Below, one piece after another: positions 8,187-17,467 of a stretch of DNA of 64,000 bases. Both the position numbers and the translations under genes were made by a program. Under the pieces are notes generated by a model. The model ran no database searches and was not told where the DNA came from. It was given only the letters and a program-made list of their open reading frames with translations. Positions within the stretch are counted from its first letter, which is position 1, and each line of letters opens with the position of its first letter. The stretch is from Paenibacillus sp. FSL M7-0420 (GTDB lineage Bacteria; Bacillota; Bacilli; Paenibacillales; Paenibacillaceae), in assembly GCF_038002345.1 (NCBI RefSeq), contig NZ_JBBOCJ010000001.1, positions 7,130,001 to 7,194,000 on the forward strand, in the 5' to 3' direction.

Positions 8187-9098
8187 ATGGACAAGATGGA
8201 GCGGCTGATTACCATCATTATGATTCTGCTCAAAAAAGATATTGTGCCCAGCTCAGAGTTCGCACAATTATTCGGCGTGTCCAAACGGACGATTCTCCGC
8301 GATATGGAAGCGCTCAGCCTGGCGCACATACCTATATACGCCACACCCGGCGTGCAGGGCGGCTATGGCATTATGGAAGAATACAAGGTGGATAAGCGCC
8401 TGTTGAGCAGTTCCGATCTGGAGAATATACTGGCTGCGCTCGGCGGGCTGGAGCAAATTCTGATCAGCGAAGACGTTGCCATGACGCTACGAAAAATAGA
8501 AGCGATGGTGAGTCCAATCGCTCCTAAGGGGTCGGTTCAGCTTACCTTCTATGATTGGGAGGGCCGCGCAGAGCTTGCCGGAGCCTTGAAGACCTGCCAG
8601 GAGGCCATCGCCGGGAGCTGGCTGCTGTCCTTCGGCTACACCGACAGATCCGGCACTCCGACGACACGGACAGTGGAGCCCTATCAGCTTCATTTCAGTG
8701 AATCGAGCTGGTATCTGAAGGGCTTCTGCCTGGAGCGGATGGGGATGCGGATGTTCAAGCTCTCCCGGATGGAGCAGCTTGAGCGTAAGGAACAGACGTT
8801 CAGCCCCAGAGCGGACATGCTGAATCAGGCACGGGAGGCTGAAGTTCCGCCGCAGTTAACCGAAGTGAAGGCGCTGATCTCGCCGGGGATTAAGGATCAT
8901 TTCATTGAACGGTACGGCCGCAAGAGCATCGAAGCCTATAGCGCTGAACAACTGCTGGCTACGTTCTATATTCCGCAGCACCCGATCGGATATCAATTCC
9001 TGGCCGGCTTCGGCACCCGTCTGGAGATTATGGAGCCGAAGGACTACCGTGAAGAATTCCGTAAATATCTGCTTGAAATGATGAGCCGGTATACGTAG
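8187..9098 (+). CDS. HTH/WYL-domain transcriptional regulator
   Basis: 303 aa. Residues 5-60 form a DeoR/YafY-type helix-turn-helix (FGVSKRTILRDMEALS). A WYL domain follows at about 140-200, including the eponymous WYL in SSWYLKGFC and conserved basic residues in KLSRM. A C-terminal WCX-like extension ends the protein. WYL domains bind small ligands or nucleic acid and regulate catabolic, stress or defence genes. It is divergent from the PhnB-like gene with about 100 bp between starts, so that gene is its likely target. An AGAGGGAAG site precedes the ATG. Confidence 0.85.
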   Translation: MDKMERLITIIMILLKKDIVPSSEFAQLFGVSKRTILRDMEALSLAHIPIYATPGVQGGYGIMEEYKVDKRLLSSSDLENILAALGGLEQILISEDVAMTLRKIEAMVSPIAPKGSVQLTFYDWEGRAELAGALKTCQEAIAGSWLLSFGYTDRSGTPTTRTVEPYQLHFSESSWYLKGFCLERMGMRMFKLSRMEQLERKEQTFSPRADMLNQAREAEVPPQLTEVKALISPGIKDHFIERYGRKSIEAYSAEQLLATFYIPQHPIGYQFLAGFGTRLEIMEPKDYREEFRKYLLEMMSRYT

Positions 9099-9125
9099 TA
9101 ATTACGGTGCTAAGGGAGCAGGCTG

Positions 9126-10145
9126 TTAGTCCAGCTCCTTAAGGAATTCCCCAATCCGGTCCATATAGCCCGGAACTGTGATATGGCGGGGGGCAAAGAG
9201 ACTGATCATGAGCGCCTTGAAGCTGGAATCCGCTGTCTTCTTGCTCAGCATCGAATGCTCAGCCTCCGGGAAGACCGCCACGCTCAGCAGCTCCGGCTGG
9301 ACGAGCTTGCGGTACACCTGCTCTGTCTCCTGCCAGTCTACATGAATATCCTGCTGGCCCAGCAGCAACAGCACCGGGGAATGGAATTGCTTAAGATCCT
9401 GCCCGGCATCCGACAGATAATTCTTGCTGACAAAAGTCCACCGCTCCCGCGTCATCAGGTCATCTTCCTTCACCGCAGCAAGATAGTCTTCATAGCCCGC
9501 CTTCCGCGCCAGAAGCTGCCTAACCTCGTTGTTAGCCGCCTCTTCGGCTGCGATTTCCGCCTCCGATTTCCCTTCCTGCAGCATCTGCTGCCGGGTATGA
9601 TGGGCTCCTTGGCGCAGCCAGTTGATGGCCGGTGAGACCAGAATGCTGAAGGCGAGCGGCTCCTTGCCCGCCAGCTTGGGAATCACCCAGCCTGCCTGAC
9701 TGGCACCCCACACCCCGATCCGGTCCGGATCGATATTCGGCTGCTTCCGGGCCCATGCGATAGCCTCGCGGGCTTCCTCCACCCGGTCATCTATACTCTG
9801 ATCCAGCCAATTGCCTGCGGAACCACCGATACCTCTTTTATCCAGCGACAAGGAGGCATACCCCAGACTGGCTAACCGCTCCCATAGCGGCTTATACCCG
9901 TCATCATGCGAGGCATTAATCGGCCCGTCCCCATGGATGAAAAGCACAAGTCCCAGCTTGCCGGAAGATTGCGAAGCCTCCTTAGGCAGTACCAGCGTAC
10001 CCGTCAACTTGCCTTCAGGCGACGCAATCTCGATGGCCTGCTCCGTCATCTCAAAGCGGTTCTGCTGCACAATATACAACCCCGCACCTCCAAGGAGCAG
10101 TACTACAATTAGCAGAGATATCCATAGTGTCTTCGTTGTCCTCAT
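9126..10145 (-). CDS. Alpha/beta-hydrolase with N-terminal membrane anchor
   Basis: 339 aa. Residues 7-27 form a hydrophobic anchor or uncleaved signal. The hydrolase core shows the oxyanion-region HGDGP, a nucleophile elbow GASQAG (Ser about 150), a likely acid in LLLGQQDIHVDW and a likely catalytic His in EAEHSM. It resembles serine-aminopeptidase/BAAT-like esterases exposed outside the membrane. It is third in a merR-GNAT-hydrolase operon, 4 bp after the acetyltransferase stop, with a GGGGGG-type ribosome site. The substrate is unknown. Confidence 0.82.
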   Translation of the reverse strand: MRTTKTLWISLLIVVLLLGGAGLYIVQQNRFEMTEQAIEIASPEGKLTGTLVLPKEASQSSGKLGLVLFIHGDGPINASHDDGYKPLWERLASLGYASLSLDKRGIGGSAGNWLDQSIDDRVEEAREAIAWARKQPNIDPDRIGVWGASQAGWVIPKLAGKEPLAFSILVSPAINWLRQGAHHTRQQMLQEGKSEAEIAAEEAANNEVRQLLARKAGYEDYLAAVKEDDLMTRERWTFVSKNYLSDAGQDLKQFHSPVLLLLGQQDIHVDWQETEQVYRKLVQPELLSVAVFPEAEHSMLSKKTADSSFKALMISLFAPRHITVPGYMDRIGEFLKELD

Positions 10146-10149
10146 TTCT

Positions 10150-10812
10150 TTATCCCCCCCTCTGCTGAACCATGTATTCCCAGCTCAACTCATTGAACAA
10201 TAAGTACAGGGTATAACGTGTCTCCCAGGCTTCCGTGTGGAAGGACCACTTCCCGTATAGCTGACGGGCATGCGGGTTACCGGCTGATACATGCAGGCTG
10301 AGACGATTCAGTCCCGGGTCTGTATCCACAAGCTTCTGCGCCCACTCTACAAGCAGCCTTCCTACCCCTTTGTTCTGATGCTCCGGGTGGACCGCAAGGT
10401 CGGTAATATAACACTCGCCTGCTGCCGGGGTATGGTCTAGTACATAGAGGCCGATCAGCATTCTGATCATGCCCCGTTTGCCTAATAGCAGTGAGGTTCC
10501 CGGTAAAGGAGGCGTCTGCCTTTTCCCCAAAAGGCGGGCTTCAGGTGTACACTTAATCGCGATGCTGCCAATCACCTCACCCTGCTGCACAGCAACCATC
10601 CTGTGTGTATAGGGATCAGCAGGAGCATACTGAAGCAGCAACTCGAAGCACCCTGCCAGCTCTGCCTCCTTCAGCCTGATCCGGTTCTGAAATTTCCCCT
10701 GAAAAGCCTCAGCCAGCAACCCACCTACCGCACGACTATACTTCGCTTCCATGGGCTCGATAGTAATTGGCGCTGTACTTATTGACGTTGTACCTGTTGG
10801 CATCGTTCTCAT
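10150..10812 (-). CDS. GNAT-family N-acetyltransferase
   Basis: 220 aa. The acetyl-CoA-binding motif A is clear: DLAVHPEHQNKGVGRLLVEWA (about residues 145-165), followed by LHVSAGNPHARQLYGKWSF. Its ATG overlaps the stop of the merR gene (ATGA at 10809-10812), so the two are coupled. The hydrolase follows after 4 bp. The substrate could be a small amine, peptide or drug. The MerR context favours detoxification, but this is inference. Confidence 0.85.
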   Translation of the reverse strand: MRTMPTGTTSISTAPITIEPMEAKYSRAVGGLLAEAFQGKFQNRIRLKEAELAGCFELLLQYAPADPYTHRMVAVQQGEVIGSIAIKCTPEARLLGKRQTPPLPGTSLLLGKRGMIRMLIGLYVLDHTPAAGECYITDLAVHPEHQNKGVGRLLVEWAQKLVDTDPGLNRLSLHVSAGNPHARQLYGKWSFHTEAWETRYTLYLLFNELSWEYMVQQRGG

Positions 10813-11594
10813 ACGGAACCTCTTCCTTCCACAGGTGCAGCCGGGCCGATGCAGGCCCTCAGCTCATAATGCAGCTTGCCCGGAACGAACAGGGAGAGAT
10901 AAGAGCGTTCGATGACCACCAGCGGTCCCGCGAGAGGAATCGATTGTGCAGCAGCATGCTCCAGTAATTGACTGATCCATTGTTCTAGCTCCTCCTCGCG
11001 GGCCACACATTGCAGAGTCAGATACTCCCCGTCCGGTAAAATAACTCCGCCCGCCTCCGGCTGCTCCAGACACAAGGTTACCGCACCCGACTCCTCCAGC
11101 ACATAATAAATATCCGATTCGAACAGATCCGGTATCCCTGCCGCCTGCTCCGCAAGCAGCGCTGCACTCAGCTTCCTGTGTGAATCCAGCTTCATCACCT
11201 GCATAAGACTTGTAGCCTTACATTTCTTGATCTGAAAGGTCTCAGGCGAGGTGCTGTAGCTCTGCTGTTCCTCCAGCATTTTACGGATGAACTGCCGAAG
11301 CTCCTGAAGACGCACCAGCTCCTGTTCAATCCCTTCGAGAGAGTTCTCCAGCAGCCCGCGATGCTGCTCCGGACTATAGGTCATACATTCGTTAATCGAC
11401 TGAACAGGCACTTCAAGCTTGCGGAGCAGCAGGATATGCGCGAGCTGATACACTTGTTCCATACTGTACATTCTGTACTGATTCTCACCGGTATAAGCAG
11501 GCTGCAGCACACCCTTCTCTTCAAAATACCGGATCTGGTGGACCGACACATTCATCAGCTTGGCCAGTTCACTAATCGTTATTTCATTTCTCAT
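10809..11594 (-). CDS. MerR-family regulator
   Basis: About 261 aa. The start at 11594 follows GGGGAGTG and places the winged helix (ISELAKLMNVSVHQIRYFEE) at the N-terminus; a longer reading to 11753 would run into the lysR gene. A coiled-coil dimerisation region (about 75-120) leads to a large C-terminal domain that may bind a hydrophobic drug, as in BmrR. It heads an operon with an acetyltransferase and a hydrolase. Its own promoter has the 19-bp spacer typical of MerR targets. Confidence 0.82.
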   Translation of the reverse strand: MRNEITISELAKLMNVSVHQIRYFEEKGVLQPAYTGENQYRMYSMEQVYQLAHILLLRKLEVPVQSINECMTYSPEQHRGLLENSLEGIEQELVRLQELRQFIRKMLEEQQSYSTSPETFQIKKCKATSLMQVMKLDSHRKLSAALLAEQAAGIPDLFESDIYYVLEESGAVTLCLEQPEAGGVILPDGEYLTLQCVAREEELEQWISQLLEHAAAQSIPLAGPLVVIERSYLSLFVPGKLHYELRACIGPAAPVEGRGSV

Positions 11595-11631
11595 CCTAAT
11601 CACTCCCCGGACTGCGGCTTGGAATATATCT

Positions 11632-11662
11632 ACGATACACCCTGGGTCTGACCTAAGGTCAA
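11632..11662 (-). promoter_or_regulatory. MerR-type promoter with a 19-bp spacer
   Basis: On the minus strand TTGACC (11657-11662) and TATCGT (11632-11637) are 19 bp apart, the stretched spacing that MerR proteins correct by DNA distortion. The palindrome TGACCTAAGGTCA (11649-11661) overlaps the -35 box and the stop codon of the upstream lysR gene. Autoregulation by the downstream MerR protein is inferred. Confidence 0.4.
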
Positions 11663-12549
11663 GGGGAGGATTCGAGATCCCGGGCCAGATGGATAAAAGC
11701 CTCAATTGCCGGGGAGAGCCACTTCTCCTCATGCCAGAACATTTGGGTGGCAAAAGATACTGCGGTCAAATCCCACGGCAGGGAGATCAGCTCCCCCCGC
11801 TTCAATTCTTCGCTTACGGCCATTTCAGGGAGGATGGCGATGCCCATGCCCAGCTTCGCACATTGTTTGATGGCTTCTGCGCTGTGAAACTCCAATTCCG
11901 TAATGCCCGCCATCCCCTTCTGCGACAGGCTGCGCTCGAAGAAGCTGCGGTAGGAGCACCCTTGCTCCGTCAATAAGAACGTTTCACCGTGGAAATCCTC
12001 GATAGCCAGCGCCAGGCGCGACGCCAGCGGATGATCGGGAGCGGCCAGAAGGCAGAAGCGTTCCTCCCTTATTTTTTCTCCGCAAAATCCGCTCTCGCCC
12101 TTCACTTCATCCAGCATAAAGATCACATCGACATCCCCGTCCCGCAGACTCTGTCTGAGGCTTGGACTCACCAGCGGCAGGAAAATCAGCCGGACTCCGG
12201 GATGAAGCTGCCGGAACTTCTGCAACACAGCGGGGAGCCGGTAGGTGCATAATGTCTCATCTGCGCTAATCACGATGGTGCCTGTCAGCTCGCCGGGCTG
12301 CTTGAGCGCGTGCTGCGCCTCCTCCACCATACACAGGATGTTATCCGCATAACGCAGGAACGTTTTTCCGGTATCGGTTAACGTGACATTTTTGCCGAGC
12401 CGGTCCACCAGCTTCACCCCTAATTCTTCCTCCAGGGCCTTCATTTGCATCGTAACCGTTGAGGGAACGTAGTTCTGCGCTTCGGCGGCGCGGGCGAAAT
12501 TGAGTGTGGAAGCCAGCGTATAAAAGGTTTTAAGTTGGCGTAATTCCAT
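11659..12549 (-). CDS. LysR-family transcriptional regulator
   Basis: About 296 aa. AAGGAGTG lies 9 nt before the ATG at 12549, and MELRQLKTFYTLASTLNFAR opens a standard LysR winged helix. The effector-binding domain fills residues 90-290. It is divergent from an MFS efflux gene at 12695, the usual layout when a LysR protein controls the neighbouring transporter. The 145-bp gap contains related GAACGTTTC and GAAACGTTTC sequences (about 12576-12601) that could be binding sites. Confidence 0.87.
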   Translation of the reverse strand: MELRQLKTFYTLASTLNFARAAEAQNYVPSTVTMQMKALEEELGVKLVDRLGKNVTLTDTGKTFLRYADNILCMVEEAQHALKQPGELTGTIVISADETLCTYRLPAVLQKFRQLHPGVRLIFLPLVSPSLRQSLRDGDVDVIFMLDEVKGESGFCGEKIREERFCLLAAPDHPLASRLALAIEDFHGETFLLTEQGCSYRSFFERSLSQKGMAGITELEFHSAEAIKQCAKLGMGIAILPEMAVSEELKRGELISLPWDLTAVSFATQMFWHEEKWLSPAIEAFIHLARDLESSP

Positions 12550-12602
12550 CTGTGTCACTCCTTCATTCAAAAAAAATGAACGTTTCATTCAGAAACGTTT
12601 CT

Positions 12603-12631
12603 TTGACTTAACCTTAGCAGCATCGTAGAGT
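12603..12631 (+). promoter_or_regulatory. Promoter of the MFS gene
   Basis: TTGACT (12603-12608) and TAGAGT (12626-12631) are separated by 17 bp, about 60 bp ahead of the MFS start. GAAACGTTTC just upstream (near 12592-12601) is a plausible LysR contact site. Confidence 0.45.
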
Positions 12632-12694
12632 GATGACAAGAACGGCGGCCGATTCCGTTATGCATGTACAAGGATATGAAACCATGAGGAGCGA

Positions 12695-13849
12695 ATGAAC
12701 TTGAATAACCGATTGACGATATATATCCTGGCACTTGCCGTTTTTCTGATCGGGACGATTGAATATATTATTACCGGCGTCATTGAGATGATGGCGGCAG
12801 ATCTTAGCGTATCCACCTCTGAAGTGGGGCTGATGGTGACCGTATTCGCGCTGTCCGCAGCGATTATTGCCCCGGTTCTCATTGCAATCACCCTTAATAT
12901 GGACCGTAAAAAGCTGCTGCTGACCGCCCTCGGCGTGTTCATTGCCAGCAACGGGCTGATGCTTCTGAACCTGCCTTATGAAGCTATGCTGGGGGTACGG
13001 GTTATCCAAGGGGCAAGCGGGGGCATAGCGACCGTAGTCGCTATGGCTGTAGCTACACGGCTCGTGGAGAAGGAGCGCAGAGGCAATGCGATTGGCATTA
13101 TTCTGATGGGACTGAGCAGCTCGCTGGTTCTGGGCGTTCCGGCCGGCACTTTTTTCAGCGAACACTTTGGGTGGAGGGCTCTGTTCATCATCGTCGGGGG
13201 GCTGAGCCTTGTTCCGCTGTTCATCATCTCTGCCAAGGTCCCTGCCATCAAAGAAAAAGAAGCCGTCACCCTCAGGATGCAGCTGTCTGTGCTGAAGGAT
13301 TCCAGAATTGTTACTGCTCTGGCGATCACCTTACTATATGTAGGGGGTTACGCTACACTCTTCACTTATATTACCCCTTACCTGCAGGCCGCATCCTCAC
13401 TGTCTGTGACCGAAATCAGCGGGGTGCTCTTCCTGGCGGGAGTCTGCAGCTTCATGGGCTCCAAGTTAGGCGGGCAATTGGCTGATTCCAAAGGATCGAA
13501 GTTCACCATAATTACGGGACTTCTGTTACAGGCAGCCACGCTCCTCCTGTTCGCGCTGGCAGGCGTTCATGTGATTGTCCTCCTACTGATCCTGATGATC
13601 TTCATGCTGGGGACCTGGAGCATCTCCCCTGCGCAGCAGCTCCTGCTGGTCACCCTGGTTCCCCGGAACCCGGATATGGCCCTGAGCGTAAACACCTCCT
13701 TCATCCAGTTCGGATTCGCGCTGGGATCGGGCTTAGGCGGCTATGTGATCAGCCGTACCTCGGTGCTCCACCTGAACTGGGCGGGTCTCGCGGCTGTAGC
13801 GGTGGCTCTGATTCTGGCCATCCGGCTGTTCAAGACTCATAAGGCTTGA
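12695..13849 (+). CDS. MFS transporter of the DHA1 drug/purine efflux type
   Basis: 384 aa and 12 predicted transmembrane helices. The loop after helix 2 carries MDRKK in place of the usual GR(R/K) motif, and the C-terminal VNTSFIQFGFALGSGLGG is typical of the AraJ/PbuE/drug-efflux branch of DHA1. The ATG at 12695 is only 3-4 nt from GAGGAG; a TTG at 12701 would be better spaced, so the start may be two codons shorter. The protein at 58161 is a recognisable paralogue. The substrate is unknown. Confidence 0.85.
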   Translation: MNLNNRLTIYILALAVFLIGTIEYIITGVIEMMAADLSVSTSEVGLMVTVFALSAAIIAPVLIAITLNMDRKKLLLTALGVFIASNGLMLLNLPYEAMLGVRVIQGASGGIATVVAMAVATRLVEKERRGNAIGIILMGLSSSLVLGVPAGTFFSEHFGWRALFIIVGGLSLVPLFIISAKVPAIKEKEAVTLRMQLSVLKDSRIVTALAITLLYVGGYATLFTYITPYLQAASSLSVTEISGVLFLAGVCSFMGSKLGGQLADSKGSKFTIITGLLLQAATLLLFALAGVHVIVLLLILMIFMLGTWSISPAQQLLLVTLVPRNPDMALSVNTSFIQFGFALGSGLGGYVISRTSVLHLNWAGLAAVAVALILAIRLFKTHKA

Positions 13850-13892
13850 TCTCTTTCGGGGTATAGGTTGGGCAGGTTTAATACAGCAAGAC

Positions 13893-13922
13893 AAAGAGGC
13901 TATCCCAAGGGATGGCCTCTTT
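13893..13922. terminator. Bidirectional terminator
   Basis: AAAGAGGC (13893-13900) pairs with GCCTCTTT (13915-13922), with inner pairing of ATCCC and GGGAT. It separates the convergent MFS and malate:quinone oxidoreductase genes. Confidence 0.65.
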
Positions 13923-13972
13923 ACACGTATACAAAAGCTGGCAGGCTTGTGGTCAGCACACGCCAATCTTTT

Positions 13973-15496
13973 CTATAGATGATTGACCGCGACTGGCGGC
14001 TCATGCCCATCTGTTCCATTCGTCAGGCCCAGCGTTTGCGCTGCGGAAGCATGAATGTCGTTCAATAGCTTCGGGTTAGCGGACAGGGACATGCCGTAGG
14101 CAGGAATCATCTGCTTGATCTTCGGCTCCCAGGCCTTGATCTGCTGCGGGAAGCACCTGGTGATTACCTCCAGCATGACAGAGACGGCCGTTGACGCCCC
14201 TGGAGAGGCTCCCAGCAATGCGGCGATCGAGCCGTCAGCACTGCTGATCACTTCCGTTCCGAATTGAAGCATGCCTTTACCGGCTGCTGTATCCTTAATA
14301 ATCTGCACCCGCTGGCCCGCCACCACCAGCTCCCAATCCTCGCTCTTCGCATCCGGGATGAACTCCCGCAGCGCTTCCATGCGCTGTTCTTTGGACAGCA
14401 TGACCTGCCCGATCAGATACTTGGTCAATGACAGGTTCTTCGCTCCTGCTGCAAGCATCGTAACCAGATTATCCGGCTTGACCGAGGTAATCAGATCGAA
14501 CATGGAGCCGTATTTCAGGAACTTGGGCGAGAAGCCGGCAAACGGCCCGAAGAACAGGGATTCCTGCTTATCGATCACCCGGGTATCCAGATGTGGAACA
14601 GACATCGGAGGCGCACCCACCGCAGCCTTACCGTACACCTTGGCATGATGCTGGGCTACAATCTCCGGCTTCTTGCAGACCATGAACAGTCCGCTTACCG
14701 GGAATCCGCCAATCTTTTTACCTTCCGGGATGCCGGATTTCTGCAGCAGATGCAGGCTTCCTCCCCCGCCGCCGATGAAGACGAACTTGGCGTTATGACG
14801 CTCTGTTACGCCGCTGGCGAGATTCTTCACCTTCAGCTCCCAGGAGCCGTCCTGCGCGCGCTTCAGATCATCCACCTGATGATTATACCTAATATCGGTG
14901 TTATTGCTCTGCAAGTGGTTGAACAGCATACGGGTCAGGGCGCCGAAGTTCACATCCGTTCCCGAATCGATTTTGGTAGCCGCTATCGGCTGGTCCAGCT
15001 TCCGGTTCTTCATCATCAGCGGTATCCATTCCATCAGCTGCCTTGGATTATCGGAGAATTCCATGCCTTGAAACAGCGGGCTATTTGAAAGCGCTTCAAA
15101 TCGTTTTTGTAAAAATGTTACATCCTTCTGACCTTCCACAAAGCTCATATGTGGCACAGGAACAATGAAATCCTGCGGATTGTGTATTCGTTTCTGGCTC
15201 ACCAGATAGGACCAGAATTGCTTGGAGAACTGGAATTCCTCGTTCACCTTAATCGCCTTGCTGATGTCGATCGATCCGTCCGGCTGCTCCGTAGTATAGT
15301 TAAGCTCGCAGAGTGAAGAATGCCCCGTTCCCGCATTGTTCCATTCCCCTGAGCTTTCCTCCCCGGCACCCGCACGCCGCTCAAACACGGTTATTTGCCA
15401 ATCCGGTACTAATTCCTTTAACAGTGAACCAAGTGTTGCACTCATGATTCCAGCACCAATTAAAATAACGTCTGTTTTTGTTTGTTGGTTGCTCAT
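13973..15496 (-). CDS. mqo: Malate:quinone oxidoreductase
   Basis: About 507 aa, normal for the family. The FAD-binding motif [19 protein letters not shown] is at the N-terminus, followed by the typical [16 protein letters not shown] segment, [18 protein letters not shown], and [18 protein letters not shown] near the end. The enzyme oxidises malate to oxaloacetate and passes electrons to membrane quinone, replacing or supplementing NAD-malate dehydrogenase in the TCA cycle. It is a peripheral membrane flavoprotein. The start at 15496 follows AAGGACGG; a longer reading to 15601 has no such support. Monocistronic. Confidence 0.95.
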   Translation of the reverse strand: MSNQQTKTDVILIGAGIMSATLGSLLKELVPDWQITVFERRAGAGEESSGEWNNAGTGHSSLCELNYTTEQPDGSIDISKAIKVNEEFQFSKQFWSYLVSQKRIHNPQDFIVPVPHMSFVEGQKDVTFLQKRFEALSNSPLFQGMEFSDNPRQLMEWIPLMMKNRKLDQPIAATKIDSGTDVNFGALTRMLFNHLQSNNTDIRYNHQVDDLKRAQDGSWELKVKNLASGVTERHNAKFVFIGGGGGSLHLLQKSGIPEGKKIGGFPVSGLFMVCKKPEIVAQHHAKVYGKAAVGAPPMSVPHLDTRVIDKQESLFFGPFAGFSPKFLKYGSMFDLITSVKPDNLVTMLAAGAKNLSLTKYLIGQVMLSKEQRMEALREFIPDAKSEDWELVVAGQRVQIIKDTAAGKGMLQFGTEVISSADGSIAALLGASPGASTAVSVMLEVITRCFPQQIKAWEPKIKQMIPAYGMSLSANPKLLNDIHASAAQTLGLTNGTDGHEPPVAVNHL

Positions 15497-15670
15497 ATTA
15501 TACCGTCCTTCTACCCTACGATTTGCAGGAAGGATGCAGACACTCCTGCTTAGGCGCCATAGCAAGCCAGCGCGGACCAGGTCACACACCGTTTGGATCA
15601 ATCCTGATCCTAGTTTATCACTAATGAAACTAAATTTTAAGATTTATCTTATTTTTTATAAACTTTTTAA

Positions 15671-16879
15671 TTAATAATCACGGGCCGCATCGAACCAGCC
15701 CTGCGCCGCTTCCTCTGTTATAGGCTGCCCGATCTGGTGCTCTGACTGGCTGAGCTGCCATACCGCTTCGCCCAGGTCTTCCCTCTCGGTAGTCTCGATG
15801 CCCATCAGTGAATTGAAGCGCAGAGTGAAGGCGGTAATGGCTGCTTCTGCCTCTTCAAGACTGCGGGCCTCCGCCAAGGCTGCCTGCGCAGCATCGTAGG
15901 CTTCGTTCGCCAGCTTGGCCAGACGCTTCGGCCAGGCGGAGAACGGGCGGCCGTACTCACTCGCCCACCACTCCGGCTTTCTCAGCTGGCTCACAGACGC
16001 ATACTCATCCCAAGGGCGCACCTTGGCCCGCGCCTTCATCTGCTGCCTTAGACGCTTACCGCCGGCCTCTTCCACATTGAAGGCAATGAACCGGTCCAGC
16101 AGCGGCCACGTATCCAGCGAAGGCAGACCGTCAAGCTCCGGCATGAAGCGCAGCTCCAGGCTGGTCAGCCCCGTTAGGCGGGCAAGTGCTTCCAGATCGC
16201 AGAAGCTTCCCCACAGGCTGAGCGACTCCAGGTTAGGGAACCGCTCCAGGCCGTCCAGCGAGATCGGCTGGCCCAGCGGCGGGCTGTTCAGCGTCAGGTT
16301 GGTCACACCCTGCAGCTCCCCCAGCTCCGGCAACCGGTACGGCGCATCGCTCTTGCGCCGGCTCGTATCCGGTATTAAGGCCAGAGTAGTCGGCAGATGG
16401 CCGGAAGCCGAGATGCGGGTCAGATCGCCGGACAGGCTCAGGTTGTAAAGCTTCTCCGGCAGGACAAGGCTCAGCTCTCCATTTACCAGAGGTCCCAGTT
16501 TGATACCCAGGGTATAGATATCCGCCCGGCTACCGTCCAAGGATGCAGCCTCCGGCAGCACCGGAGTCCAGCTTATATTCTCGATCGGCCGCTGCTCTGC
16601 CCACTCCAGGAAGCCCGTGTCACCGCCGGTATAGCTTATATAACGCGGCCATGGCGAGCCGGCGGGGGTGGCGAAGGGCTCGAAGACGGACCAGTTGATG
16701 CGCTCATCCGCAGCGACCAGCACCTCTGCCGGTGGCTTCGATTCCCTGGGGCCAATCGATAAACTGCCAACCCCAGCCTTACGGACCAGTGTGTGGCTGC
16801 CAGGGCCAGTGAGGTCAATGACGTAGTTCCCTGGTTCTGTAATCGGAGCCGGGGGAAGAGCTTGGTTATCTGTGGACAT
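15671..16879 (-). CDS. Leucine-rich-repeat protein of unknown function
   Basis: About 402 aa. AAAGG lies 10 nt before the ATG at 16879; the in-frame start at 16888 directly abuts this site and is less likely. Residues about 145-275 contain LRR-like strands (LTNLTL, FPNLESLSLWGS, LTGLTSLELRF). The N-terminal 130 residues and a basic, helical C-terminal region with LRKPEWWASEYGRPFSAW match no family I recognise. No signal peptide or membrane segment is seen, so it is probably cytoplasmic. Its promoter side faces the 51-bp repeat array. Confidence 0.65.
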   Translation of the reverse strand: MSTDNQALPPAPITEPGNYVIDLTGPGSHTLVRKAGVGSLSIGPRESKPPAEVLVAADERINWSVFEPFATPAGSPWPRYISYTGGDTGFLEWAEQRPIENISWTPVLPEAASLDGSRADIYTLGIKLGPLVNGELSLVLPEKLYNLSLSGDLTRISASGHLPTTLALIPDTSRRKSDAPYRLPELGELQGVTNLTLNSPPLGQPISLDGLERFPNLESLSLWGSFCDLEALARLTGLTSLELRFMPELDGLPSLDTWPLLDRFIAFNVEEAGGKRLRQQMKARAKVRPWDEYASVSQLRKPEWWASEYGRPFSAWPKRLAKLANEAYDAAQAALAEARSLEEAEAAITAFTLRFNSLMGIETTEREDLGEAVWQLSQSEHQIGQPITEEAAQGWFDAARDY

Positions 16880-17012
16880 TTGCTTCATCCTTTCTGCTTG
16901 ATCCTACCTGTATTCACGAAACTACTAATATTCTCCAGACTACCTTTGTTTGCTATACTAACTCAACCATACGATATCCTGGGACTCGCAGCAACTTTGC
17001 CGGCCCTCTATC

Positions 17013-17390
17013 CTCGCTTACATTTCCGTCCATGCCCCCCTCGCGACGCATTGTAATCGGTTTTTCGATTACATCTCCGTCCATTCCCCCCTCGCGGCCC
17101 ATTGTAATCGGTTTTTCGATTACATTTCCGTCCATTCCTCCCTCGCGACGGATTGTAATCGGTTTTCCGCTTACATTTCCGTCCATGCCCCCCTCGCGAC
17201 GCATTGTAATCGGTTTTTCGATTACATCTCTGTCCATTCCCCCTCGCGACGCATTGTAATCGGTTTTCCGCTTACATCTCCGTCCATCCCCCCCTCGCGA
17301 CGCATTGTAATCGGTTTTTCGATTACATCCGGCCCAGCACATCCCCTGCCCTGCCCCGCCCATTGTGTTCGGTTTTTCACATATATTCCG
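17013..17390. repeat. 51-bp tandem repeat array 1 (about 6.5 units)
   Basis: The core TTGTAATCGG recurs at 17051, 17102, 17153, 17204, 17254 and 17305, with spacings 51, 51, 51, 50 and 51; a degenerate copy (TTGTGTTCGG) follows at 17363. Most units hold TGTAATCG-GTTTTT-CGATTACA, an 8-bp hairpin with a 6-nt loop. Two units change the right arm to CCGCTTACA and keep most pairing. On the minus strand each unit reads as 17 codons containing EKPIT, but the 50-bp unit breaks the frame. It fills the 588-bp gap between two minus-strand genes. Related units are at 33890-34076 and 39899-39955. Confidence 0.85.
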
Positions 17391-17410
17391 CCCGCGCCAT
17401 AACGCAAACA

Positions 17411-17434
17411 GGCCCGGGCCGTTACCGGCCCGAG
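17411..17434 (-). terminator. Terminator-like hairpin
   Basis: CGGGCCG (17415-17421) and CGGCCCG (17426-17432) form a very stable 7-bp stem with a TTAC loop, 30 bp beyond the stop of the minus-strand oxidase-family gene. A short TGTTTG follows on the minus strand. Confidence 0.55.
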
Positions 17435-17467
17435 CACTTATTCTATATTCAGTTTGGAGTACAGTCC

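Noticed and set aside
16953..17363. 136-codon minus-strand ORF through repeat array 1
   Set aside because: It is produced by the 51-bp period; a 50-bp unit shifts the frame so different units read differently, and there is no ribosome site.
17013..17390. CRISPR array
   Set aside because: Units are similar along their whole length with no unique spacers, the core is not a typical CRISPR repeat, and no cas gene is present.
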